Below are positions 27,078-40,500 of a DNA stretch of 64,000 bases, in pieces. This DNA comes from Pelodera strongyloides (taxonomy: Eukaryota; Nematoda; Chromadorea; Rhabditida; Rhabditidae): NCBI GenBank assembly GCA_036852015.1, contig JAANDG010000534.1, positions 1-64,000 on the forward strand. Reading direction: 5' to 3'. Every line of letters begins with the position of its first letter. The first letter of the stretch is position 1. A model generated the notes under the pieces. It worked only from the letters and a program-made list of their open reading frames with translations. It was not told where the DNA came from and ran no database searches. Both the position numbers and the translations under genes were made by a program.

Positions 27078-28047
27078 AGCTGGAATGAAAAGAAACAAAA
27101 TAATAGGACACAGAGATTGCACGAATTCACTAGCGATTCCGCAAAGGATCAGCTTCTCAAGGATATCGAAGAGCCCCGACCGATGAATACGTCGAAACGG
27201 CAAACAATATGTTAAATATATGAGTTCCTCAGTAACAAGCAAACGAATTAAAGACGCAATTATAAAGAAATACAAAAAAAGGCTGGTTTTTATTTAAATT
27301 TTGCAAAAAAAAACATTTAAAATTATGCAAAAATTCCGCACTTTTGCATTAATGGCAAAAGCGCCAATTTGAAAATAATTTCATGTACGGTAGAATACCG
27401 ATTTAAAAAAAAATTGGTTTAGGGTCAGGCCCATTTTAGGTAACCCATAGTTTTGACCACTAAATCCGGTACAAATGCGGTAACAATAAATTCTCCAAGA
27501 TTCGCAGTGCAGAAGACATGTTGATGGTCATTAATAATCGGTTTTCTTTGCTGATTGTTTGTGAAAATTAGAAAAAGCCCGGAGCGCAATTCAGAGCCGC
27601 GAAAGTCTCCGATTTTCTAGTACTACATAAGAATTCGAACCAACGACGAGCACAATTTTGTAGTGAAAGTAGTTTGGACTATAGGGAAAACATCGGCAAT
27701 CTATCGTATAAGTACTGTGGACACATACACACACATACTCTTCATTACGCCGTTGATATGCATGGTAAACATCCCTCCAATAAGGAAACTAACTTTGGGA
27801 GCCGACCAAACAGATCAATGCCAAAAACTCGTGTTAGTGAACATAACATGTATGCAATACTTTTTTGCAAGATAAATTCCCCAAAGCACGAACTTCCGTT
27901 TTGCAAGATAAATTTCGTTGGTTCTTCAATAGTTATTGTCTTTAGAGTCTGGTGTATACGATGTGAACGTCGAATTGAATCGCAATTAAACAAATTTTAT
28001 TAATCGGACCATTCATTACTCTGTGTGGTGCAAGGCAAACATTTTAC
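27078..28047. other. Flank between the RS-rich gene and a small secreted-protein gene
   Basis: AT-rich, with no exon-like sequence beyond the acceptor directly before the RS-gene ATG. A TTTATT (AATAAA on the minus strand) at 27,996-28,001 lies about 47 nt past the stop of the small secreted-protein gene. Confidence 0.5.
27996..28001 (-). terminator. Polyadenylation signal of the small secreted-protein gene
   Basis: AATAAA on the minus strand, 47 nt after the stop at 28,048, a normal distance for a short 3' UTR. Confidence 0.6.
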
Positions 28048-28714
28048 TTAAAATCCGTTGCAGAAGTAGCTTCCTTGGTAATAGGCCTGTTCCGTGCCTG
28101 GTGGGCATGCTGGTCCGGGTCCACCAATAAGGGCAGCTAAAGAAAATATGTAGCTCAAAAGCTTCAACGAAAAGTTATTACTCTTTTTGCACCAGTTGCA
28201 TTGCCAGTGATTAAGTCAAATGCGTAAAAAAAAACTTATGACATACGTCCATAGTTGACTGCGCAAGAGATTGGCCAACACAGTCCGACACTCGCAAAAC
28301 TACCAGTAGGACAGAGATCTCCAAGCGAGGCTGAAACTTTTCTGCGTTTTTTTATACCGGTGGTATCACTGAGGTACCTTACCTCCTTGAAGCCATCATT
28401 GTAAACTTGCTTATGTCAATGTGAATTACAATAATCTAGTTTTCTGCCCTATTCACAGCACACATCGAGTAACAAGTAAGAGATAAGTTGAAGCTCAAAA
28501 TATAGTTACTGTTTAGGCTATATTAGTATGTGTTTATGCTATAAAGAGGTTCAATTGTCAAAATCCGTTGTCAGGGAAGATAACCTAACTGAAATTTATT
28601 TTAACTTTGACACTTACGCCCCATGACCTGATACTGAGTGCATCCGGCGAGACACACTGAAGCAAAGGCAGAGAGTACGATGACGAAGAGAGGGCTCAGA
28701 CTGCGAGACGCCAT
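28048..28714 (-). CDS. Small secreted cysteine-rich protein, about 89 aa
   Basis: Three short exons (about 28714-28608, 28336-28250 and 28130-28048) join in frame. The product starts MASRSLSPLFVIVLSAFA, a clear signal peptide with likely cleavage near CLAG. The mature part has six cysteines (GCTQYQ, DLCPTG, GLCWP, SCAVNY, PACPPG, YFCNGF), enough for three disulfides, and is rich in Gly and Pro. No known family is recognised. An acceptor (cccgtttag) ends 10 nt before the ATG. Possible roles include an extracellular peptide, a coat or mucus component, or a defence peptide, but nothing in the sequence decides between them. Confidence 0.72.
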
Positions 28715-29984
28715 TGTGATTTACCTAAACGGGAAATAAATGGAGAGGAAACACCGCATTGATGAATCACCGCGACATCGCCGCACACAAAAAGCGGGCC
28801 TGCACGGAGGTACCCGGATGTGCGCCACAGCTGTGCCATGGGGATCAATTCCACTTGGAAAGGCAAGGTGCCACTTTACGCCAGGGCGCGTCGTCTGCGG
28901 CGCGAGCACCCTTGGGAGCGCCGCGCGCTAGTTGCGAACCCTCTTTGTGCGCGGCGACGACGCGTAGTGGCGTGGTTTAGAACTCAGCGGAGGAAGAATG
29001 TTCCGCGCCGATACGTTTTCTTGATTTGGCTGGCCAAGACGGACCAGCAGGTCCATACAAACTCCGGGTACTTCAATTTTCTAAAGGTGAACATTTGAGA
29101 GAGGAAACTACATGTAACAACAAAGTACATACAGTGATAGAATTAAAAACGTATAACTAATGTGTGGTATCGCCGCCAGTTTAAATACCCATTCGTCTAA
29201 CACTAAGTTTGCACTTTTTTTGTCATTCCCGCTATAATTTTTGATTGCACAACTGCTGTATTTGGTGTTCCTGCCACGCCGTTCCCTTTAACACGCCACA
29301 TTTGACACTTTTGCAGAGAACTTTTTGCAGTTCATAGAGACCACATGCGTTCATTTAGTATCTCCTCCCTTTGTGCAAAAGATAAATTAATCGTGTTCTG
29401 GTTGATTTTACGAATTTTTGGAAATTGGAAACACCCCCAGTTTTTGGAAACACCCCCAGATTGTAAATTTCGTTATCTTCAGGCTCGAGAAACTTGGCGC
29501 GCAAGCGGAAACGTAACGACGTGCTAGCGGAGCATCATGTTTCCCTCGCCGTAAGATGCTGTTGCGCAGAAAGAAAATCTTCTTTGCCAGTGTTACCAAC
29601 AATATGTTTGATACAACCAACCCAAAACATTGTACTACTCCCTGCTCACCACTTTTGTATGTTACCATAAACAGACGAAAGCGTAAAAATCATCATCTGA
29701 GTATTTTATTTCGGTCGTAGAATAATAGAATCCAGTATGCCGATCTAGACCTTTGATCTTTCTTTGTTGACCCGATGAACATTTTGTGAAAATCCCATTA
29801 TGTATCGAAAATATATAACAATTGGTGAATAACTTGCATTTTGCAAGATCTTTCGAAGAAATGCTTTATATTGTATGTTTATTTATTTATTAATGGGGCA
29901 ATTTAGATTTATATTTGGTCATAACGTAGGTATAAAAGAGGATGCAAGTGAACAAAAGCAAACTATTCTGTAGTCGAAAACAAA
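28715..29984. other. Intergenic region between two divergent secreted-protein genes
   Basis: Contains a GC-rich inverted-repeat element at 28,776-28,959. The rest is AT-rich. No other exon was found. Both small-gene promoters must lie here. Confidence 0.5.
28776..28959. mobile_element. GC-rich MITE, family with ends TCGCCGCACACAAAAAG
   Basis: Left end CATCGCCGCACACAAAAAG and right end CTCTTTGTGCGCGGCGA are inverted repeats. A second copy lies at 48,369-48,543 with the same ends. No coding capacity. Confidence 0.65.
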
Positions 29985-30848
29985 ATGAAATATTTGCCAA
30001 TCGTCATCTTCATTTGCTGCTTCACAGGTAACATGATGCATAATTTATTCATATAAGATGTATATAAAGTGAATAAATGTGCATAAATTTTGTAAGCGAA
30101 AGAATATTCACTGTTTGTTCGCACCCAGCGATAACTTTGTTTAATCAAAGTACATGAAATCCTAATTAGTACCAAAAGAGGGTCACCTATTGCCTATTGA
30201 ACTATCCAATGATTATTACAATTTGTTCTGGGGGTAGATCCTAACTCAGCTAGAGTGCTTCTTATTCTAGCCATTTCATTCGGTTCCTAGTCCACTAAAT
30301 TGTCTGAGGTCTCATTAGTGTCTAATTGTTTTTAATGATTAATTGTATTCTTTTCCAGTAACCTTTTCACAAGTTCTGCGTGTTTCCCCCTGTGCAGACC
30401 TATTTGAGACTGTGTGGAACAATGTTGGAAACTGCTCTACTAACTGCGGAGGACTGAATTGCGGCCTCCAGAAACAAACAAAGACGTGCAAGTCCGTATG
30501 CAAGCTGCTTTGCATTGGGTAGGGATTCTCATTTATAAAGACAAAGGCAATCTAGGGTTGATGGTGAGCAATTGGGAGGGAAGTAACGCATTTAATTGGC
30601 ACATGAATGGCACATGAATTTGCATATAATATTGTAGTCGTCCAATATATGTTTCACAAAGCACTTGTCATACCGCTTTATTACAGTAACCTTACCTTTT
30701 CAGGAAAAAGGTTCCCGAGCAGTTTGTGCCTTGTGGGAATGCTAATTCCTGCCTATTTCCCGCCCGTCCCTGCTGTGAAGGGAACACTCGTTCAAGTGAC
30801 AACATTGCCAAACAAATGAAATGCGTCATCGATACAGTAATTGCATAA
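29985..30848 (+). CDS. Secreted cysteine-rich protein with thrombospondin type-1-like motif
   Basis: Three exons (about 29985-30027, 30359-30519 and 30704-30848) encode about 117 aa. The signal peptide MKYLPIVIFICCF is followed by a mature chain with 12 cysteines. The segment ETVWNNVGNCSTNCGG resembles the start of thrombospondin type-1 repeats (W..W..C...CGG) with one tryptophan missing. Later motifs are KTCKSVCKLLC, VPCGN and RPCCEGN. An acceptor-like ctattctgtag ends 11 nt before the ATG. The AATAAA at 30,870 follows the stop closely. Probably an extracellular protein with six disulfides. The exact family is not known, and it does not look homologous to the divergent neighbour beyond being secreted and Cys-rich. 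Confidence 0.75.
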
Positions 30849-30869
30849 GAACAACACCACTTGAAAATT

Positions 30870-30875
30870 AATAAA
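30870..30875 (+). terminator. Polyadenylation signal of the TSP1-like gene
   Basis: AATAAA 22 nt after the stop at 30,848. Confidence 0.65.
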
Positions 30876-31345
30876 ATATTTTGGAATGTTCATTGCATAT
30901 TATTTCAGCTGTATTCCTTGATCATGGCTAATTTTATATTCAGTTGCAGGGCCCATTGAGTTGCGTGCAAATTTCCCAGTTTTGTAAAACAAATGTGCAT
31001 TTAACGATGTGTTCGTTTTCCGTCTAGCAACTAAAAGGCTCCGTGAGAAATTCTATGTAAATGTGATGGGTCCTCATTATACATCAGGGCCAGCCCTCTC
31101 CCGCTGTTCGCCCCACAGGGCCCCCCACAGTGGGCCATAGAATCGATTCAGACTTAAATTCGCACGGGAGAAAAACGTGTTTTTGGAATTCTCGTATGCT
31201 AAAACACCATTTTCTTTTCTATTTGTTCATATAGTGTTTCATAACAAATTTGAATTTGTATACTTGTAAGAGCTCATGAAAAACTCAATATATATCTGTG
31301 GCGATTTCGGATTGCATTTTCCCTTCTTGTTTGGTTTGGTTTTAT
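30876..31345. other. Intergenic region upstream of ICA1
   Basis: About 470 bp, AT-rich, no exon-like sequence. It ends at a MITE that reaches to within 16 bp of the first ICA1 coding exon. Confidence 0.4.
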
Positions 31346-31537
31346 TTAAAGCGAAACACCAGCCGGTTTTTGAAATATATCGTGGACGACTGAATTCTTA
31401 CGTATTTCTGCTAATTTGCTCGAATTTAGCTCGATTTTTTATTCTAATTTATGTTCATTTTCATAAGAAGCTGCATAAGTCATAAGAATGCTTATATTCT
31501 CGATGTGTTTCAAAAACCGGCCGATATTTCGCTTTAA
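31346..31537. mobile_element. Palindromic MITE, TTAA family, abutting the first ICA1 coding exon
   Basis: TTAAAGCGAAACACC at the left, ATATTTCGCTTTAA at the right. The right end is 15 bp before the end of the acceptor that precedes the ICA1 ATG. Confidence 0.9.
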
Positions 31538-31553
31538 ATTTATTCTTTTCAGA

Positions 31554-34500
31554 ATGGCACACCGTTATTATGAACAGAATACAAGGTACTGTAGTCGCCT
31601 TCTTTTGTATTATTATAAAAATGCAAAAAAAACTTTATTGTAAAAAGAGACCTGAAATTGTTCAAATTCTCGAATTTTATAAAAAGAATCTTTATGTTCG
31701 AAAAGTAAACATATTTCAGTGGAATGAATTTTGATCGATTTCTCGACAAAATAGAAGAAGGAACAGCTGTGAAACTAAAGAAACACTACTGGACTGCCAA
31801 GCAACTTTTGAGGACAAAACTCGGAAAGAAGGTGCGAATTTATTAATTAAAGGGAACTGTGCCGCAACTGAATTTACGGTAATGTTGGTTAGGAACACCG
31901 TCAGTGCAAAGTGCTATTAAGGTTAAAATATTTTAAGCGGAATGACACACGGTTTTGGAATTTATGTTCTCGAGATTGCTCGAAGAAGATTCCACGAGAA
32001 CCACAAGAACAACTTACTTAGCCAATTAGCATAATTAGTTTAATTACAGGAAGATGAATATCTCACACAATCCGATGCATGCCTGGACTCCAAACTGACT
32101 TTATTCCATTCTTTGAGAGACACATGTGAACAATTACTGGCAGCCATAGAGAACTATCAGGCTTATTTATTAGGTACCGTCAAATTTATATTAGTTGTTT
32201 CCTATAAATTGAAGGTAACTTGAACTTAGCATCAAGATGTCGCTCAAGCTAGAATACATAGACGTGGCAAAGTCAGCAAGGAGTCTTTTGTACGCCTGAG
32301 TACTTCAGAAGTCAATTCGGAAAATTTCAATATCGCAAAAATTATGTTAATTCATACGGTATTTCAGATGCTGCGCACGCCGAAAATGGTCTCGGAAAAT
32401 ACCTGAAAGATCGCGGAAAGAAAGAAAGAAGAGAGGAAACTGGAAAGGTGCGAAATAGAGAATTCAGTATTTCGGAGACTAATGATTCAAGTCGTCTATC
32501 CCTTTAATATCCAACCATATGGTAACACAGTATACACAAACAATTACACATACAATGTCGACCAAGAAAAACCTAAGTTGTCGCGCTTCACAACACATGT
32601 ATACTAACGAAGAAGTGCTTCATTTACAGTTTGCGCTCAACTAATTACCAATTTAGGTAATGATAGCTGTGGGACGCGCTCTCATGTTCTCTTCACATCA
32701 GCGAGCGGCCATAATACAACCAGTGGTCAGGTAAGCACTTGTACTGGAAACCTAAAAATAAGTTTTTGTTTTGCGAACACCTAGACCTAGTTCCAGTCTC
32801 TTCCGAGCGTTAATTCCGCCGGTCTTGATTGTAATATAAGATCAGTACTGATGCTGAGAACCTGCTCTTTCTGCACAAACAAATTCGGTCTCATTAAGTA
32901 TACATACATAGCCATACTAGAATGATTGGAAATCTATAGACTACCGTGGCTAATTATGGTAGGCGAGGCGAATTAGCCAACCTGTTTTTATGGGTTGATT
33001 TTGATAGTAATTGGTGGGGACGTGTTATCAACTTTCTGAATTTGGTTTTTGTATACTGAGGGCCTCATGCAGCTTATCGCTAAACGCAAGATTATCCCTT
33101 TCTGCAGGTTCTACCAAGAACTGCATGTATTCACTGAACGAGCGATTGGAGACTGTGGACAGACAGTTGATGCAGTAGAGAAAGCGAGAATTGAGTATAG
33201 AGGCAGTCTTTTGTGGATGAAACAGACGAGTGAAGAGGTGAGCAGAGCATGTTCAAACTTTTATATATGGCTTATTGGGTAAGACACCTTCTGGAATACC
33301 CTGGAATACCCTGGGCAACCGCGGAATACCTGGAATACCCTGGGCAGCCATGGTATACCCTGGTCTCCCGTGGAATACCTTGCGCAGCCATATACATATG
33401 CTCGGAACTAAAAAAAACTTTCATCGTTTATCTTTATTTCAGCGCTAATTTTTCTTTACTACCTAGGTGCTCTTTTTTATCGAGTAGTATATTTATTTGA
33501 TCAGAAAACTGTTTCACTGAGAATACCCTATGCTAAACTTTTATCCAACGTTCCAATAAAAACAACCACATTCATTTGTTTAGAAACATATTTTCATAAT
33601 CATAGAACATGAAGCTTCCTTCGCTCTTCACTACTTCACAAACCAGAAGTAAACAACAGGCACACATTATACTGACCCGACACGTTTGGAGCGCGGCGAA
33701 AAAAAAGGGATTCACCCAGATTTCGCCGCACACTTCGCCCAGTCTTTGCCGGACACTCGCCAGGTCCGCGCAAGTGCACTGACTACAATTTCGCGAAAAC
33801 CGGGCGAAGGCGCCGCACACCCTTTTTATTTGCTTCTGCATAGTTTTCCACATTTTCTTTCGGTTTTCGCCACGTACCATCAAAGTTTGACGTCGCTGTT
33901 AAAACCACAGTTGCCAAGAATCCAAGTTCCAAGTTCAAGAAGAGGTTCTGAGGAGCTACTTGCCGACGACAAGTAGTAGGCAACTGAGGACTAACGGCCT
34001 TTCAGCCAATTAAGTAACCAACAACAATAAAATAGAAAGCAATAACAAAATCAATCAATAACAAGACAATTTCGTTAAGGTTTATTGATTGGTTACAATT
34101 CAATAAAATGCAGTAATAAAAATAAATGTATAAAGGTGATCAATAGGAGAATCAATAAAATCTATTTCATATAGATCGGCAAATCACCAGAGTGGGTGGC
34201 TTCCGCTAGACACCGGTAGTTAATCACCGGCAAATACCGGAGAGTCCAAAGGAAAGCGGCTAACAGAATGGCGCGCACGCCTAAACTTGGTACGAAACCA
34301 GAACAAGAAAAATTAAATAGAATCGAGTATAGAGTTAAAAATGCCCGCGTAGTAAATTATTATTATTATAATAAAACTATTAAAAGGCCAATTAGAAGAT
34401 TCTAGAAGCTAAATGATACACATGCAAGTGAGTGTGGTTACGGGTTACGGTAGCCAAGTAGCACAATAGAAAGAGAGAATTATTATTAATTAGTAAAGAG

Positions 34501-37500
34501 AAATTAGTATATAACGGTCGCGCAGTCGCGACAGGCGAGCAAATGCTACACTAAAGGTTGAGATGGTTTGGTTATTTATTACAAGTCCAGGCTATATAAT
34601 ATTATAACTGACCTCCGCACTTATAGCAAGACACCAGTTTCCAAGTTCGCTTGCTGTACGTAGTGTACTTCGCAGATACCAGTTGGCTTACTGTAGTGCC
34701 CCTAGACCTGTTGGGTCGCGCGCACTACCTACGTACTTGCAAAGAAAAAAAAATATACATCTAATCTGTACTACTAAAAATAAAGTGTTTGGTTGCGCCT
34801 CGTAACTTATCGCAGCACCAACATCGATAGTAATTATGTACATTACATTTTTGATCCCAGCCCAGCAGCCTTTTCAGTGAGTTCCGGGTTCAGAACAATC
34901 AGGTCATCAACGCAAATGTTCTTTATTTTCGGTACACAGGCACCAGCCTAAATATAGTGAAAATAGTCCGTGCAACAATTTCCGAATCCTTCAATTTCAA
35001 TAAATTGCCCAGCGAGCACACGTGTTCAAAATAAAATAAACATTTTTTTGGTTCTTTTTTATAACGCGCAAAAAGTGAACAATTCTTTATGTATATAATG
35101 GCGTACTGTCCTCGTGCTCGACAAAATTCAGAAACAGCAAAACTAGACCGATTGATCCCTTTAAAAATCAATATGCCAAAAATTCAGCATTTTATACTTT
35201 TAAGAAATAGAACGTTAAAACAAGCAGAACCAAAAAAATGCGGACACCTGTGTCGGTCACAGACAATCGTAGAAAATTTCAAACGCTTTCTAGTTGTACT
35301 TCAGTTTTATGTTCTAGTAATAATACTTTATTCAAACGATTGGCAGAGCATGCACACGAAACTCTATTGTGACATTATGACTTCTTATAATTACAAATAG
35401 TTACACTTTTGTGCAGGGTCTATTTACCTTAGTTTAAGCAAGTATTTGAACAAGTCTGACGCCGCATTTTTTGGTTCTGCTTGTTTTAACGTTCTATTTC
35501 TTAAAAGTATAAAATGCTGAATTTTTAGCATATTGATTTTTAAAGGGATCAATCGGTCTAGTTTTGCTGTTTCTGAATTTTGTCGAGCACGAACAGTACG
35601 CCATTATATACATAAAGAATTGTTCACTTTTTGCGCGTTATAAAAAAGAACCAAAAACTTCAACTTTAAACTCTTTTTCACGATATAAAAATTGGTCTCT
35701 TTTTGCAGCTATTTCTTAAATATCATTCATTGGAGCACAATTTGTTCGGGACCACAGCTCCGACCCAGCGAAGCATAAATAGCCCGTATTCTCGGGCTGC
35801 ACGGAACTTCAAAAATGGGAACATGTTCCGGGAAAATATCCGTGCGGAAATCTTCCGCTGCGGAACTGGTTCCGCTCTGGATGGGCGCCAGAATACGAAT
35901 CGAACGGAACATGTTCCATGTAGTTTAAAACTTTCATGTTTTGAGTTTATACTATAATATTTATTGTTTTTATATATAATTTAACACATTTGTTCTTTGT
36001 TTAAAGAGTTATAGCAAATTTCTAGCATGTATGTGTTTAATTTTTCACTAACGAACTGTAAATTTAACGAAAATTATTCTTTAAAAATAAAAAAGGTGAA
36101 AGAAAAACAAATTACAAAAAATTACAAAAGAAATAAAGTAAAAATAAAGCAACGGAAAATTTCCGTCATGATTTCCCACCCAAAAACCTCGGGGAAATTT
36201 TTGTATGGAAAAAATTTCCGTTTTGCCGAACGGAAATTTGCAGACTACAAACTACACGCTCCGTTTTTTCGAGAATACCACTCTTTTCGCGGAACGGAAC
36301 GTGTTCCGCGACGGAAAATTTCCGTGCGCCCGAGAATACGGGCTAATGGAGCAATGCTCAGTCAGCTTTAAGATACTTTATAATTTGGGAAAGACCACCC
36401 ACTTTTTGAAGTTAACTTAGTCTATAATAGTGGAACAAACAGTTGATTATTAGAAAAAATTCTGTGAAACTAGTAGATTTGCAATTCTGAAGCCGAAAAC
36501 CGCATTTCACACTGTAATTCATAAATTACCAAATGCTTTTCACCGAAAAAATTGGTGACTGGATTGTGACCATTTGATGACGGTGTCGACCTTGTCACAA
36601 AGTGGTCACCGAAAGGGCTGCCCAAATAAAAAAGATGAACCGCCCCAAACTGGGGTCGTCCATTTCCTGTGTTAGACCTCCAGATCTGAACGTTTGCCAA
36701 ATTGACGAAGAGAAACAAATGAGGTGCCTTGCCTTCCTTGCCAAGGTTTTTTCTCATTCCATCTGGTGACCAAGATGCATCGAAAACCGTCGCTAACTGG
36801 CCACGGCAGTCACAACTTGTCACCAACCAGTCAACAAAAGAATGTTACGGTGAAAACCAATTGATGACGGGCCAGCGACAGTCTTCTCTGGTTTCGGCAA
36901 CTATTCCGTTTTCCGGAAATCAATCAAATGTCTGTGATTGTTTATTATTCACTTGGTTGATCTCATCACCATACTCAAGAGAATAAAAATCTTTTGAGAC
37001 ATTTGATCATTGTGGATTAGGTTTTCGATCCGTTATTCCTGCAAGAATAACCTTACCGGAAGAGCAAAAAGTAAGTAGTTTTTTTTTATCTTAAAAGCAA
37101 GCATTAACATTAGTATTAGTATTATTAATAGTATAACCATGATTGTACAAATTAAGTACAATAGATAGATTGATATGGCCATCGTTTTCAAGGTACCTCC
37201 TGAATTACACGAAATCTCTCCTACATGACTGCAATTCTGCCTGGACACAAAGAACGATCAGATTAGTGGGCGCCCGCAGTATACCTCGCAAGAGAAAGAG
37301 ACCCTATATAGGCTTTAGCGCATCAAGAGACCTGCTGTTTTGCTGACAGCTGTTGGTCTCCCAAAAACCTTGTCCCCATACACAAAAAAACTTGCCGACA
37401 GCACTCAAAATTCAAAATAATTTTCTTCAAACGTAACCGATTTGAATTATTCTTTTTGGAGAAGTTAAAACAAGTTAGCGCAATATGTACTGTAACGCTA

Positions 37501-40500
37501 CACGGTAGTTTAGTCGAATGCTTGTCTAACTATTTAATTAAGCACCCCCTCTTTTTCTTTGACCCCCGATGAAGAACCAAAAGAGCTATCTCGCTCCGCT
37601 CGCTAGCACCGATATAGTGAAAATAGTCCGTGCAACAATTTCCGAATCCTTCAATTTCAATAAATTGCCCAGCGAGCACACGTGTTCAAAATAAAATAAA
37701 CACTGTTAGAAAAAAATATAAGAACAACCAATACCTCGGGTTCGAACCATCGTACAGTTACTCGACAATTAAACTTCTCGTATACAAATGCATCGTGAAT
37801 GCGGCCGTCAGATCGTTCAATGTCGACGCATGTGCCGATCTGCAAGGACAAGAAACGTTTGTGGAGAACAATGATGTAGATGTTGACATAACACAACTAT
37901 GGTAGCCAAACGTACCGAGTGTAGATAGCGTAGCGAGACCTACACCCGGAACCGTGCTCGGTTCGTTTTCAAATCGGTACTTAACCGCATTTCGTTCCGA
38001 GTACTCGGCCCGTGCACCCGGTACGTTGGCAAACGGACCGCGCACTCGGAACGGGACTCGGTCCGTTCTCCAGCATAGTACAGTGCAATTTGGTGAACAA
38101 TTTTAATAGCCACCTGAATGTGCTGCGCAGCGCTAACCCTGCACAAAGATGTTTGATCTCCAGACGAAGAGCCATTCGCACAGCATTTGCAATTTGACGA
38201 AACTCCTAAATGATTACAGAATTAGTCTTCTTGCAGATTCTTGCTTACTTCTTCTGATTCCTTATACGTTTTAGTTGTGGACGTTATAACAGTGTGCACG
38301 CTCGAAAAAAATCAGGTCACCTTTGTTTTTAACACAGCATTTGTCGTTTGTTCCGTTGTTTGAGCTCGTTGGGATCGTAGGGAAGGATAACGACGTCTTG
38401 TGCTGCAAAGGCGCGTTATTACTAGTGATGTGCAGTGCTTTCTGTTTGAAGGGCTGCTCTTTGTGTATACAAAACTGAAGTCACTTGTAAACTGTACGGA
38501 TTTTTTTTGGTTTACACATACGTCCACATGCCCACACACATGACACACCTACATCCACACATACACACACAAACACTAGTAGACAAATGAGCCGCCCACA
38601 TTAGCGGCCGAAACATAAGTATTTGTGCATGGTCAATTATGGTCTTAATTTGCATTCGCAATATCTGCCACAAAGGCCGAATAACTTTATCCAGAATCAA
38701 AGATAGATAATTCACGGAGAGAAAAGTCAGCCAATCTTTCCATGTTTGACAACGGATCATCATTTATGAGGTCATAGGTCGTATTCACCACAACGATTCC
38801 CTTGGGGAAATATTTTCCAGAGACAGAAATAGAATTCTAATATGAGACACGCAGAGAAACAAGAAGGGGAGATTCCCTTGGGGAATTGAGTGGTAAATAC
38901 GACCTCTGGCATATCTAAGAAACAAGCCAGGAGGCAGAATAAAAGTTGTTGACTTACCTCTGTTTTAGAAATATTAAATTGTTTCGCAGCTTCGTCGTAA
39001 GCACTTGATCCACCATACTGTCTGCGGTTCGCAAAGGCGTTACTCAATTTTCTCCGAGTGATTCCTTTCTTCTTCAGCTGCTTGGCGTATGTGTACGGTG
39101 GTGCGTCATCGATAGCAAAAAGCATATTGCAGGTTTCTAGGATGGTCTTCCACCGTGCAACCATTTTTTGGTGACGCCTTGGTTTTGACATCCTATCTGG
39201 CAAACGGAATGATCATTACCAAAAAATGAACACTACAACAAACAAATAGAACAGGAATCTGGTGCGACCTTTCTTGTGTGCAAATTGAAATATAGCGCAT
39301 AGAATATAAATTTTTTAACACGATCGCCCAAATGAGACTTTTTATTGTTAGAGAGAGATGCGAGTGATATAAACTTGGTACGAAACCAGAACAAGAAAAA
39401 TGAAGTTGAATCGAGTATAGAGTTAAGAAAACTAGGGGGCGTCGTGGCTCACTGGCAAAGTTCTCGTCTCTCACCCATACGACCCGGGTTCGAATCCCGC
39501 CCAGTGCTACCATCTTGCAAACATGCCACGGCGTCGGGAATAAAGTTAAGGCGCTCCCCTTGCCTAGCCTTAGGACGGACCTTTCGCTCTGTATTATCTT
39601 CTGTGCCGTCTTCTACCGTCTACTTCACTCTATGGGACACATCGGCTAAGAGACACCGCCTTGGATTGGAGCTAAAAATGAAGATCCCCGACTTCGAGAG
39701 CAAACGGGACCCTGGATTCTACATGCTTAAGTCTATGTGTGATGATTGTATGTCTGAATAAAGTGGTATTCACATTAAAAGGCCAATTTCTATGCTGGAG
39801 CACGGACCGAGTCCCATTCCGAGTGCGCGCGGTCCGTTTGCAAACGTACCGGGTGCACGGGCCGAGTACCCGGAACGTAATGCGGTTACGTACCGGTTTG
39901 AAAACGGACCGAGAGTACCGTTCCCGGTGTAGGTCCCGGTGCCGCGTTCCGAATTCGTAATCGATTTTTTAACGAAAGGCGAAAAAGAATCCCATAACGC
40001 ACGATTGGCCCGTGAGTGTGGATAGCGCAGTGACTAATGAGTTGCTTTCTGGGAAATAGGTCAATGGTTCGAATCCGGAAAAACGCGTAATTTACAGACC
40101 AGTGTTAGCTACAGTAGGATACACATAAAGACAGTAGTGGTTATATATTCATACAATAAGTCTAATGCAGAAAACTAATAATAAATCGATAATAAATCAA
40201 AATAAGAAAGCAATGGCACAGGCATGAAACATAATCAAAAGGGTTAATGCATCTTGCAAATAAAAGTTGACTCTTAAAAGGAACACAACACAGGCTCAGG
40301 CATCAATAGAGCATGCTAAGAATTAATCTAGATACAGTAAGAAAGAATACAAGAATGAAAAAGTATGTTAAACTTCTTTATGATAAAATAAAACCACCGA
40401 AATAGTGAATGATAGATCCAAGTCCAAACTAATTAAAGACAAAGGCCTAAAACTTAACCTAAAATCTGAAACACAAAATCATTCCTTAGGGCGCGTTCGG

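Noticed and set aside
26653..27186. 177-codon ORF on the plus strand
   Set aside because: Antisense shadow of the first coding exon of the RS-rich gene, whose splice signals and frame are consistent on the minus strand.
39434..39512. Functional tRNA gene
   Set aside because: The B box is good but the acceptor stem does not pair and a SINE-like body follows.
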